Assembly: GCA_965227065.1 (NCBI GenBank)
Contig: CBDDFN010000014.1
Span: 1 to 64,000 of the forward strand
Direction: 5' to 3'
Length of the DNA: 64,000 bases
DNA from: CBDDFN01 sp965227065
GTDB lineage: Bacteria > Pseudomonadota > Alphaproteobacteria > SPJN01
Shown here: positions 43,400 to 52,035 of the stretch, one piece after another
How positions within the stretch are numbered: the stretch's first letter is position 1
How the letters are laid out: the number at the start of each line of letters is the position of its first letter
The notes under the pieces: generated by a model
Told to the model about the DNA's origin: nothing
Database searches by the model: none
The model's input: only the letters and a program-made list of their open reading frames with translations
Position numbers and translations under genes: made by a program

Positions 43400-44077
43400 A
43401 TGAGCATTCCCCAAATTGATGGGCCGCGGCTTGAGCCGCAGTCCGGCAAGGCTGAGCAACTGGTGATCATTTCCCATGGCTATGGCGCCGATGGTCAGGA
43501 TTTGATCGGGCTTGCGCCCCATTGGCAGCGTCTGTTGCCTAATGCCGCCTTTGTCGCCCCCAATGCGCCCGAACGGTGCGACGGCAATCCCATGGGCTAT
43601 CAATGGTTCCCGATCACAAGCCTTAACCCGCAAGCCATGTTTGCCGGGGTTGAAAGTGCGGGACCTGTTTTGAACGCCTTTATCGACGAACAGCTCGCCC
43701 ATTATGGCCTGAGTGATTCGCAATTGGCGCTTGTGGGCTTTTCGCAAGGCACGATGATGTCGCTTCATGTCGGCCTGCGGCGAAAAAATTCACCCGCCTG
43801 CATCATCGGCTATTCCGGCACGCTTGCCGGGCCTGAGCATCTCAAGCAAGAGATGACGGTCAAACCGCCGGTTCTTCTGGTGCATGGCGATGCCGATGAG
43901 ATGATCCCGGCCCAGGCCACCATGATGGCGGCGCAAGCCCTTGGCGATCTTGAGATTTCCGCCCAGTGGCATGTTGTGCCGAACCTTGGCCACGGTATCG
44001 ACCCGACCGGGCTTGAAATGGGCGGCCGCTTCCTGCACGCCGCCTTCACCGGGGGGCTTGAACAAGCGGGAGAGTGA
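43400..44077 (+). CDS. Phospholipase/carboxylesterase family serine hydrolase
   Basis: This 225-residue alpha/beta hydrolase is of the carboxylesterase/acyl-protein thioesterase branch. ISHGYGADGQDLIGLAPHW is the oxyanion region, the nucleophile lies in GFSQGTMMS, the acid in VHGDADEMIP, and the histidine in NLGHGIDP, in order. Likely it hydrolyses short esters or lysophospholipids. The start MSIPQID at 43400 is 7 nt after the AlkA-like stop, so the pair is probably co-transcribed. An inverted repeat CCACA-N-TGTGG follows the gene and may help end transcription. Confidence 0.88.
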   Translation: MSIPQIDGPRLEPQSGKAEQLVIISHGYGADGQDLIGLAPHWQRLLPNAAFVAPNAPERCDGNPMGYQWFPITSLNPQAMFAGVESAGPVLNAFIDEQLAHYGLSDSQLALVGFSQGTMMSLHVGLRRKNSPACIIGYSGTLAGPEHLKQEMTVKPPVLLVHGDADEMIPAQATMMAAQALGDLEISAQWHVVPNLGHGIDPTGLEMGGRFLHAAFTGGLEQAGE

Positions 44078-44135
44078 CGCAGACCCCAGATGCGGTGGTG
44101 ATTTAAAAATTACCACACCATTTGTTGTGGGCGGC

Positions 44136-44163
44136 TTGGCTTTTTTCGCGGAAACGGTAACAT
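44136..44163 (+). promoter_or_regulatory. Possible promoter of the HNH gene
   Basis: TTGGCT (44136-44141) and TAACAT (44158-44163) lie 16 bp apart, with a T-run in the spacer. Transcription would begin near 44170, just before a strong stem-loop. The match is moderate. Confidence 0.35.
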
Positions 44164-44173
44164 GATTGACATC

Positions 44174-44195
44174 GGTCCCCTGTATCGAGGGGACC
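44174..44195 (+). promoter_or_regulatory. 5' stem-loop ahead of the HNH gene
   Basis: GGTCCCCT (44174-44181), a 6-nt loop, and AGGGGACC (44188-44195) form a perfect 8-bp stem in the leader of the HNH gene. It may stabilise the leader or be a regulatory element. It does not match an RNA family I recognise. Confidence 0.45.
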
Positions 44196-44228
44196 ATCTG
44201 AGGAGAAGCCGTAAACCGGATCAGTCCG

Positions 44229-44858
44229 ATGGAGCCTGCGCATCAAAGCCCGATGAGGGCAAAACCAGATACAGCCCTTAAGCTGGAGCAATGTCACGCT
44301 CTGGTGCTCAATGCCGACTACCGGCCCTTGAGCTATCACCCCCTGTCGCTATGGCCGTGGCAGGAGGCGGTGAAAGCGGTGTTTTTGGAGCGGGTGAACA
44401 TCGTCGCCAATTATGAGCGGACGGTTTGCAGTCCCAGTTTTGAAATGGCGGTGCCGTCCGTTGTTTCGCTGAAGGATTATGTGAAGCCGGCCCGCGTGCC
44501 GGCTTTCACGCGTTTTAACGTGTTTTTGCGCGATCAGTTCAGCTGTCAATATTGCGGATCGACCGAAGATTTGACTTTTGATCATGTGGTGCCGCGCGCG
44601 CGCGGTGGCCGGACTTCATGGGAAAATGTCACGACCGCTTGTGCAAAGTGCAACCTGCAAAAGGGTGGGCGGATGCCGGCCGAGGCGGGCATGATCCCCA
44701 AGATCACGCCGCATCGCCCCTCCGTGAGCGAACTGCACAATAATGGCCGGATGTTCCCGCCCAACTATCTGCATGAAAGCTGGTTTGATTATCTTTATTG
44801 GGATATCGAGCTCGAACACGAAAATCCGGCGATGCCATCACCCCGGACATCCCTTTAA
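44229..44858 (+). CDS. HNH endonuclease family protein
   Basis: This 209-residue protein has a zinc-stabilised HNH domain: CQYCG, then LTFDHVVPRARGGRTSWENVTTACAKCNLQKGG near residue 115-150, with the DH, N and the two CxxC pairs in place. The N-terminal part ALVLNADYRPLSYHPLSLWPWQEAVKAVF is a conserved partner segment seen in bacterial HNH proteins of this type. The target is unknown. The start could be 44229 or an in-frame ATG at 44253. An unusual palindrome covers its stop codon. Confidence 0.88.
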   Translation: MEPAHQSPMRAKPDTALKLEQCHALVLNADYRPLSYHPLSLWPWQEAVKAVFLERVNIVANYERTVCSPSFEMAVPSVVSLKDYVKPARVPAFTRFNVFLRDQFSCQYCGSTEDLTFDHVVPRARGGRTSWENVTTACAKCNLQKGGRMPAEAGMIPKITPHRPSVSELHNNGRMFPPNYLHESWFDYLYWDIELEHENPAMPSPRTSL

Positions 44859-44870
44859 GGGACGTCCGGG
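44842..44870. terminator. Long palindrome spanning the HNH stop codon
   Basis: CCCGGAC-A-TCCCTT and AAGGGA-C-GTCCGGG form a near-perfect palindrome with a single mismatch and almost no loop. It covers the stop codon of the HNH gene and ends 60 bp before the convergent lipid kinase gene. No T-run follows, so it is more likely a cruciform or 3'-end protecting structure than a standard terminator. Confidence 0.45.
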
Positions 44871-44930
44871 TTCTCGCCCGCGGGGCAGATCTGCGGTTGA
44901 GAGCCAAGCTTGCGCTCAGCTGATGAAACC

Positions 44931-45827
44931 TTACGCGCCGGCCGGATAGACCAGCGGAATTGTGGCATCCGCCATGGAAATCTCGACGGGCAGGGTACCG
45001 GCGGCATCGCCGTCCATCTGCACCGGATCGGGCGTCAGGCCCGAAATCGCAACATGACGGCCACGCAGGATGGTCACGGGCGGTTGATGATCCATGCGGC
45101 CCGTCACCATGCCCCAGGCATAATTGAGGAAGGGGCGGATGCCTGATTTGCGGAACATCACAATGTGCAGATCATCGGTTTCGAGCCCGGCTTCGGGCGC
45201 AATGACGAACGGGCCGCCATATTTGCGCGCACGCGTGACAATCACCGTCACCGCATCGATGGGCGGGGCGCCGTCAATCGACACACGGTAGCGCATATTG
45301 TTTTTGAAATAGCGCCGCAAAGCCAGCGTGCCGGACGCCAGATAAGCCAGCGGGCCCACCAACCGTTTCAATTTGGAATTCACCCCGGCAACCGCCAGCG
45401 AGTCGATCCCGACCGAAACCATCAGCACGAAATGACGGCCATTGGCGGTAGCGAGTTTGACCGAACGGGGCGCGCCATTGAGAATTTCGCGCGCCTGGGC
45501 TTCCAGTCCGCGGGGATAGTTGAGCTCATGGGCCAGCACATTGGCGGTCCCGAAGGGCGCAAAGGCCATGGGCGGCACATGAGAGGTATGGCTGACGAAA
45601 CCATTCACGGCTTCATTGAAGGTGCCATCGCCGCCGCACACCACAACGCGGTCAGCCATGCGGGCCTCGTTCGACCCGGCCAGAACAGCGGCGTGGCCTG
45701 CTGCATCGGTCGGCTTCAAGGCAACATCATACCCCGAATTGCGCGCCTTTTTGATGAAACGCGCAAAGCGGCCACGACGCCGTTGCCCCGCGGTGGGGTT
45801 ATAAATCATGTAGAGCTGTTTGCTCAT
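44931..45827 (-). CDS. Diacylglycerol/lipid kinase family protein
   Basis: This 298-residue protein has the YegS/diacylglycerol kinase catalytic motif VVVCGGDGTFNEAVNGF near residue 65 and YNPTAGQRRRGRF at the N-terminus. The segment FGTANVLAHELNYP is typical. It probably phosphorylates diacylglycerol or a related lipid with ATP at the membrane. The start MSKQLY at 45827 was chosen; longer in-frame versions lack conserved residues. It is the only lipid kinase in the window and stands alone. Confidence 0.9.
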   Translation of the reverse strand: MSKQLYMIYNPTAGQRRRGRFARFIKKARNSGYDVALKPTDAAGHAAVLAGSNEARMADRVVVCGGDGTFNEAVNGFVSHTSHVPPMAFAPFGTANVLAHELNYPRGLEAQAREILNGAPRSVKLATANGRHFVLMVSVGIDSLAVAGVNSKLKRLVGPLAYLASGTLALRRYFKNNMRYRVSIDGAPPIDAVTVIVTRARKYGGPFVIAPEAGLETDDLHIVMFRKSGIRPFLNYAWGMVTGRMDHQPPVTILRGRHVAISGLTPDPVQMDGDAAGTLPVEISMADATIPLVYPAGA

Positions 45828-45922
45828 CTGCCCGTGCGCGCCTTTTCTGGCTGGCCTCTCCTGAATGAGCCGCGGACTATGACAGTTTTGTTTCAGTCCC
45901 GCAAGCGCAATCAAACTGCCAT

Positions 45923-46210
45923 TTATCGTGCAAGACGCAGTGTAATCAAACCCTTAATGGGCGCGTGGGGGTCTTCAACCACATCACCCTTGCGCAAGAT
46001 TTCAATCGCGCCGGAGCGGGCGAGGAAGCGCGCCTGCTGATTGACCGCCATCTTGTAGCGTCGCCACAGATCGGGCGGATCGGTCTTTTTGCGCTTCTGA
46101 TCGGCCAGATACTCGGCCACATCGCGCGGACTGGCAGTGTGATCAGGCGCGGCTTCGAGCACTGTCAGGATCGCTTCGGCGACCGGGTCAAGTTTGGGGG
46201 CGTCGCTCAT
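45923..46210 (-). CDS. DUF3253 family small protein
   Basis: This 95-residue protein has the pattern of DUF3253: AILTVLEAAPDHTASPRDVAEYL, a WRRYKM segment, ARFLARSGAIEILRKGDVVEDP, and the closing IKGLITLRL. This looks like a winged-helix protein of unknown role. Its ATG overlaps the argG stop by one base, so it is translated with argG. Confidence 0.8.
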   Translation of the reverse strand: MSDAPKLDPVAEAILTVLEAAPDHTASPRDVAEYLADQKRKKTDPPDLWRRYKMAVNQQARFLARSGAIEILRKGDVVEDPHAPIKGLITLRLAR

Positions 46211-47433
46211 CAGTTTTTGCCAACCCGGTTGTTGCGCTGGCCCAGAAGCCTGAGGCGCAGCGCGTTGAGCTTGATGAAGCCTTGGGCGTCGCGCTGGTCA
46301 TAGACCGCATCTTCTTCGAAGGTGACATGCTCTTCGGAATAAAGGCTGTAGGGGCTTGAACGGCCAATGACATGCACGCCGCCCTTGTAGAGTTTGAGGC
46401 GAACTTTGCCGGTCACCATTTCCTGGCTCTTGTCGATCAGCACTTGCAGCATTTCGCGTTCGGGCGAGAACCAGAAGCCATTATAGATCAGCTCGGCATA
46501 GCGCGGCATCAGCTCGTCTTTCAGATGCGCAGCCCCTCGGTCGAGAGTGATGGATTCCATCGCCCGGTGGGCGGGCAGCAGGATCGTGCCGCCCGGCGTT
46601 TCATACATGCCCCGGCTCTTCATGCCGACAAAGCGGTTCTCAACCAGATCAAGCCGGCCAATGCCATTGTCGCGCGCCAGATCGTTCAGCGTTTCGAGCA
46701 GGGTGGCGGGGCTCATCGGCTCGCCATTGATCGACACCGGATCGCCTTTCTCAAAGCCGATCTCGACGATGGTCGGCGTATCAGGCGCGTCTTCGGGCGA
46801 CACGGTGCGCTGATAGACAAAATCGGGGCACTCTTCATTGGGGTCTTCCAGTACTTTGCCTTCCGATGAGGTGTGCAACAGGTTGGCGTCGACCGAGAAG
46901 GGGGCTTCGCCGCGCTTGTCCTTGGCAATCGGGATCTGATGCTTTTCAGCAAAGTCGATCAGTTTCTGGCGGCTGTTCAAATCCCATTCGCGCCACGGGG
47001 CGATGATGGTGATGTCGGGATTGAGCGCGTAATAGCCCAGTTCAAACCGCACCTGGTCATTGCCCTTGCCGGTGGCGCCGTGACAGACCGCATCGGCGCC
47101 GGTTTCTGCTGCAATTTCAATCTGGCGCTTGGCGATCAAAGGCCGGGCGATCGAGGTGCCGAGCAGATAGACCCCTTCATAGACCGCATTGGCGCGGAAC
47201 ATCGGAAAGACATAGTCGCGGACAAATTCTTCGCGCAAATCCTCAACATACATCTCTTTGATGCCGAGCATTTCAGCCTTTTTGCGCGCCTCTTCAAGCT
47301 CGGCGCCCTGGCCCAGATCGGCCGTGAAGGTCACCACTTCGGCGTCATATTCGGTTTGCAGCCACTTCAGAATGATCGAGGTATCCAGCCCGCCCGAATA
47401 GGCAAGCACCACCTTGTTGACCTTACGCGTCAT
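46210..47433 (-). CDS. argG: Argininosuccinate synthase
   Basis: This enzyme joins citrulline and aspartate with ATP to form argininosuccinate in arginine synthesis. It has 407 residues. The ATP-binding PP-loop is VVLAYSGGLDTSIILKWL near residue 10, with GATGKGNDQVRFEL and the C-terminal KLYKGGVHVIGRSSPYSLYSEE blocks. The gene precedes DUF3253 with a one-base overlap. Upstream 58 bp lead to rlmN on the same strand. Confidence 0.97.
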   Translation of the reverse strand: MTRKVNKVVLAYSGGLDTSIILKWLQTEYDAEVVTFTADLGQGAELEEARKKAEMLGIKEMYVEDLREEFVRDYVFPMFRANAVYEGVYLLGTSIARPLIAKRQIEIAAETGADAVCHGATGKGNDQVRFELGYYALNPDITIIAPWREWDLNSRQKLIDFAEKHQIPIAKDKRGEAPFSVDANLLHTSSEGKVLEDPNEECPDFVYQRTVSPEDAPDTPTIVEIGFEKGDPVSINGEPMSPATLLETLNDLARDNGIGRLDLVENRFVGMKSRGMYETPGGTILLPAHRAMESITLDRGAAHLKDELMPRYAELIYNGFWFSPEREMLQVLIDKSQEMVTGKVRLKLYKGGVHVIGRSSPYSLYSEEHVTFEEDAVYDQRDAQGFIKLNALRLRLLGQRNNRVGKN

Positions 47434-47491
47434 GGCAGAGCCTTTCGTGAGAAGAAAATTTTGTTGGGATTATCTGAAAAGCTGTGAAGTC

Positions 47492-48661
<1,170 letters not shown>

Positions 48662-48670
48662 TCCCGTCCT

Positions 48671-49186
48671 TTAGCGGACGTTGCACGCCTTGTTAATGGC
48701 GTTCAGTGCCGCACTAAAGCCAAGCAGTGAATATGTGTCGGTGGTGCGCGTTCCCCGCCGTGAGGTGCCCGAAACCGTCATTTTGTTGCCCTGGCGCATG
48801 GCTTTCATCGCGCGCGGCTCATCTTTAGGGTCATCGAGCCAGGCATCCTGATTGACGGTCAGAAGATTGAATTTCGAGCCGCCGACCTTGAGAGAGCCAA
48901 GCGAGTTCTGCTTGAAGGGATAGCCGATCTGGATATTGAACTCGCCTTCAACCTTTTGCGCCGGACGGTGGGAGATAAAGGCCAGAATATCGCCACGATT
49001 GACCCCTTCGGGCTTTGACTCGGTGGGTTCGGTGACCATGTAGCATTCCAGCGCCCCGCGCTCAGTCACCTTATAGGCCGTCCAGTCCCGATATTTGCCG
49101 ATCAGTTGTGGCACACTGGCTTGCGCAAAGGCGGGTTGCGCGCCAAAGCTCACGGCCAGAATGATTGCATACACCAGACGGGTCAT
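48671..49186 (-). CDS. Invasion-associated locus B (IalB) family exported protein
   Basis: This 171-residue protein starts with a signal peptide (LVYAIILAVSFGAQPAFA) and a mature domain beginning KYRDWTAYK, with two cysteines (ALECYMV and NKACNV), the IalB pattern. IalB was first linked to host cell entry in Bartonella but relatives occur in non-pathogens. The start MTRLVY at 49186 follows the signal. It sits 9 nt ahead of rlmN and just after the trmH-like gene, an order seen in other alphaproteobacteria. Confidence 0.83.
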   Translation of the reverse strand: MTRLVYAIILAVSFGAQPAFAQASVPQLIGKYRDWTAYKVTERGALECYMVTEPTESKPEGVNRGDILAFISHRPAQKVEGEFNIQIGYPFKQNSLGSLKVGGSKFNLLTVNQDAWLDDPKDEPRAMKAMRQGNKMTVSGTSRRGTRTTDTYSLLGFSAALNAINKACNVR

Positions 49187-49194
49187 CGGTACGG

Positions 49195-49740
49195 CTACTC
49201 CTTCACCGGTTGATTGTCTTCGGTCCAATAAAGCGGACCGCCATATTTATGTTCAGGCAACGCCTCGATCGGACCGCCGGGGCGCACCGGACGCGGGGCA
49301 AAGCGGCCAAGGGTCTTGATCCGGTCATACATGACCACAACGCCCGCCATGCCGACATTGATGCAGAACTTTGTCGGGATTTTGACCGTAAAATTGCACC
49401 GTTCAATGGCCGCCGGTGACAGCGATCCGCGCTCGGGACCCATCAGATAGGCCGCCTGTGCGGGGTGGCGGAAGCTTGGCAGTTCAATGGCATCATCGGT
49501 CAGCTCAACCCCGACCAGCGCGCAGCCCTCTGGCAAAACCAGCGTGTCCATGGAGGGGACCGGGTAATAGGGGATTTGCGTGTGCGCCGCTGTCGTGTCG
49601 GAAAACGTGTCATCATCGGACATGTGCGCGTTGACCGTGAACACGAAACTTGCCCCAAAGGCGTGGGCCGAGCGCATCAAGGCACCCAAATTTCCTGGTT
49701 TCGATAATCCTTCGGATCCGATGGCGAAATAGCCGCGCAC
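49195..49740 (-). CDS. SPOUT-family RNA methyltransferase (TrmH-like)
   Basis: This 181-residue protein is a SAM-dependent RNA 2'-O-methyltransferase of the SpoU/TrmH type. The three motifs are NLGALMRSAHAFGA, YLMGPERGSLSP and NVGMAGVVVMYDR. The target nucleotide is unknown. It leads a minus-strand row with ialB-like, rlmN, argG and DUF3253 genes. Upstream 132 bp contain the promoter of the divergent oxidoreductase. Confidence 0.88.
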   Translation of the reverse strand: MRGYFAIGSEGLSKPGNLGALMRSAHAFGASFVFTVNAHMSDDDTFSDTTAAHTQIPYYPVPSMDTLVLPEGCALVGVELTDDAIELPSFRHPAQAAYLMGPERGSLSPAAIERCNFTVKIPTKFCINVGMAGVVVMYDRIKTLGRFAPRPVRPGGPIEALPEHKYGGPLYWTEDNQPVKE

Positions 49741-49800
49741 CTCACATCACTCCACTGATTCGTTTGAAATGACCCTAGCCTCTGGTGGTCTCCGTGAAAA

Positions 49801-49848
49801 CCGCATGCTATGCGGGCATTGTCCATATTTCATAAATCGGCATATAGT
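49801..49848 (+). promoter_or_regulatory. Promoter of the quinone oxidoreductase gene with an adjacent hairpin
   Basis: TTGTCC (49819-49824) and TATAGT (49843-49848) lie 18 bp apart, upstream of ATG 49873. Just before it, CCGCAT-GCT-ATGCGG (49801-49815) is a 6-bp hairpin that could be an operator. The gene's ribosome site is GGGGGA. Confidence 0.5.
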
Positions 49849-49872
49849 GTGCCAATAGACTAGGGGGACAGA

Positions 49873-50850
49873 ATGAAAGCTGTCATTTGCCGCGAATGGG
49901 GACCGCCCGAAACGCTCAAGCTGGAAGAGCTCGATGATCCGCAAGCCGGACCGGGCCAGGTTGTGATTGATGTTGCCGCCTGCGGCGTCAATTTCCCCGA
50001 CACGCTGATTATTCAGGGCAAATATCAGTTCCAGCCCGATTTTCCCTATTCACCGGGTGGCGAGGTCTCGGGCACCGTTGCCGCGCTCGGTGAAGGTGTC
50101 ACCACTGTCAAAGTGGGTGATCCGGTTGTCGCAATGACCGGCTGGGGCGGCATGGCCGAAAAGATCGTTGCAGACGCAGCCCGGCTGCTGCCTTTGAAGC
50201 CGGGGACCGATCTTGTGAAGGCGTCGGGTTTTTCGATGACCTATGGCACGTCCTATTACGCGCTGAAGGACCGGGGCGAACTCAAGGCCGGGGAAACGCT
50301 TTTGGTGCTGGGCGCTGCCGGCGGTGTCGGACTGGCTGCGGTTGAGCTTGGCAAGATCATCGGTGCGAAAGTCATCGCGGCTGCGTCGTCCGACGAAAAG
50401 CTCGCGACCTGCAAAGAGTATGGGGCTGACGAGGTCATCAATTATGAGACCGAAGATCTCAAGGCCCGGATCAAGGAGCTGACCGGCGGCAAGGGCGTCG
50501 ATGTGATTTATGATCCGGTGGGCGACCGCTTCGCCGAACCCGCCGTGCGGTCCATGGGCTGGAATGGCCGTTATCTGGTGATCGGCTTCGCGGCCGGTGA
50601 AATCCCGAAAATTCCGCTTAATCTCGCGCTGCTCAAAGGCTGCTCGCTGGTGGGCGTATTCTGGGGCCGCCATAATGGGGAAGAGCCTGAATTGGCCGCC
50701 GCCAACATGCAACAGCTGACCGAATGGCTGGCCGACGGCACGATCAATCCGCTGGTTTCCAAGACCTATCCGTTTGAAGATGCGCCGCAAGCCATCCGCG
50801 ATCTGATGGAGCGCAAGGCACGCGGAAAAATCTGTGTTGTGACTGACTAA
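49873..50850 (+). CDS. NADPH:quinone oxidoreductase-like protein (second copy)
   Basis: This 325-residue zinc-independent MDR enzyme resembles the protein at 14.9 kb. The GroES-like part has AACGVNFPDTLIIQGKYQFQPDFPYSPGGEVSGTV and the nucleotide domain has LGAAGGVGLAAVELGKIIGAK. KGVDVIYDPVGDRF and the C-terminal PLVSKTYPFEDAPQAIRDLMERKARGK fit quinone reductases. It reduces quinones or unsaturated carbonyls with NADPH. It probably shares a transcript with the metallo-beta-lactamase gene 21 nt downstream. Confidence 0.9.
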   Translation: MKAVICREWGPPETLKLEELDDPQAGPGQVVIDVAACGVNFPDTLIIQGKYQFQPDFPYSPGGEVSGTVAALGEGVTTVKVGDPVVAMTGWGGMAEKIVADAARLLPLKPGTDLVKASGFSMTYGTSYYALKDRGELKAGETLLVLGAAGGVGLAAVELGKIIGAKVIAAASSDEKLATCKEYGADEVINYETEDLKARIKELTGGKGVDVIYDPVGDRFAEPAVRSMGWNGRYLVIGFAAGEIPKIPLNLALLKGCSLVGVFWGRHNGEEPELAAANMQQLTEWLADGTINPLVSKTYPFEDAPQAIRDLMERKARGKICVVTD

Positions 50851-50871
50851 AACAAACTCAAGGGGGAGAGT

Positions 50872-51948
50872 ATGAAACGCATTGCCTTGGGCCTCGGGGT
50901 CCTCATTGTTGTTGTGATCGCAGCCGGACTGGTGATGCGGGAGCAAATCACACTCTCCCTCATGAAACGGGTGGTGGCCGACCGGATGGCGGCCGACGCC
51001 CTGGCCGAGTTGCCCGACGGGCTTCACGTGGTGCTGTGCGGTGCGGGCTCGCCCTTGCCCGATGAAGACAGATCGGGGCCGTGCACGGCAGTTCTCGCCG
51101 GGGACACATTGCTGATCTTTGATGCCGGGACGGGCGGGGCGCGCCAGCTGACCTTCATGAACATCCCGCTGGGCAAGATCGAGGCGCTGTTTCTCACCCA
51201 TTTCCATTCTGATCATATTGACGGCGTGGGTGAGTTGATGTTGCAGCGCTGGGTCAACGGAACTCATACCACGCCGCTGCCGATCTATGGACCGCCGGGC
51301 ACTGCCAAACTGGTTGAAGGGTTCAACGCCGCCTATTCTCACGACTTTATCTACCGTGTCGCTCATCATGGCGCGGCCACCGTGCCACCGGGCGGTGCGG
51401 GGGGATCGGCGCAGGAATTTATGCGTGTCTCGCCGCTCACCATGGAAGTGGTTTATGCCAAGGGCGATGATCTCACCATCGAGGCGTTTAATGTTGAGCA
51501 CAGCCCGGTAGAACCGGCGGTGGGCTACAAGATCACCTATAAGGACCGCACTGTGGTGATTTCAGGCGACACCAAAAAGGCTGCCATGGTGCAAAAGGCA
51601 GCTCAAGGCGTTGATCTGCTGGTGCATGAAGCGCTGTCACCCCAACTGGTCGGCGTGATGACCGAAGCGGCGCAGGCTGCGGGCCGAACCAATCTGGCAA
51701 AAATCACAACCGACATTCTTGATTATCACACAAGCCCCGTTGAAGCCGCCCAGGTCGCGCAAGGCGCCGGAGTGGACATGCTGTTGTTCACCCATATCGT
51801 GCCGCCCTTGCCGTTGCCGCCGCTTAAAGGCGTGTTCCTCAAGGGCGTGTCGGATGCCTATGACGGCCCGGTCGTGATCGGCGAAGACGGTACTTTCGTC
51901 AGCCTGCCTGCGGGATCGGACGTGATCGAAACCGGCAGTTTGAAATAA
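50872..51948 (+). CDS. Metallo-beta-lactamase fold hydrolase with N-terminal anchor
   Basis: This 358-residue protein starts with a hydrophobic helix (IALGLGVLIVVVIAAGLVM) that anchors it to the membrane or is a signal. The metal-binding motif is THFHSDHIDG near residue 110, and later ISGDT plus VHEALSP supply further ligands, as in tRNase Z/arylsulphatase-like hydrolases. GGAGSPLP-like LCGAGSPLP opens the domain. The substrate is unknown. A strong GGGGGAGAG precedes the ATG. Confidence 0.85.
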   Translation: MKRIALGLGVLIVVVIAAGLVMREQITLSLMKRVVADRMAADALAELPDGLHVVLCGAGSPLPDEDRSGPCTAVLAGDTLLIFDAGTGGARQLTFMNIPLGKIEALFLTHFHSDHIDGVGELMLQRWVNGTHTTPLPIYGPPGTAKLVEGFNAAYSHDFIYRVAHHGAATVPPGGAGGSAQEFMRVSPLTMEVVYAKGDDLTIEAFNVEHSPVEPAVGYKITYKDRTVVISGDTKKAAMVQKAAQGVDLLVHEALSPQLVGVMTEAAQAAGRTNLAKITTDILDYHTSPVEAAQVAQGAGVDMLLFTHIVPPLPLPPLKGVFLKGVSDAYDGPVVIGEDGTFVSLPAGSDVIETGSLK

Positions 51949-52035
51949 AGCTAAGACACAAGCTTGGGATTACCGGCCACCAAACGATTCATCATTTGAC
52001 CGTGCAGGTGTGACCCATCGGGGTGTGGGGCAAGC

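Noticed and set aside
50050..51501. A 483-residue minus-strand open frame
   Set aside because: It is antisense to the quinone oxidoreductase and metallo-beta-lactamase genes, which both carry strong motifs.
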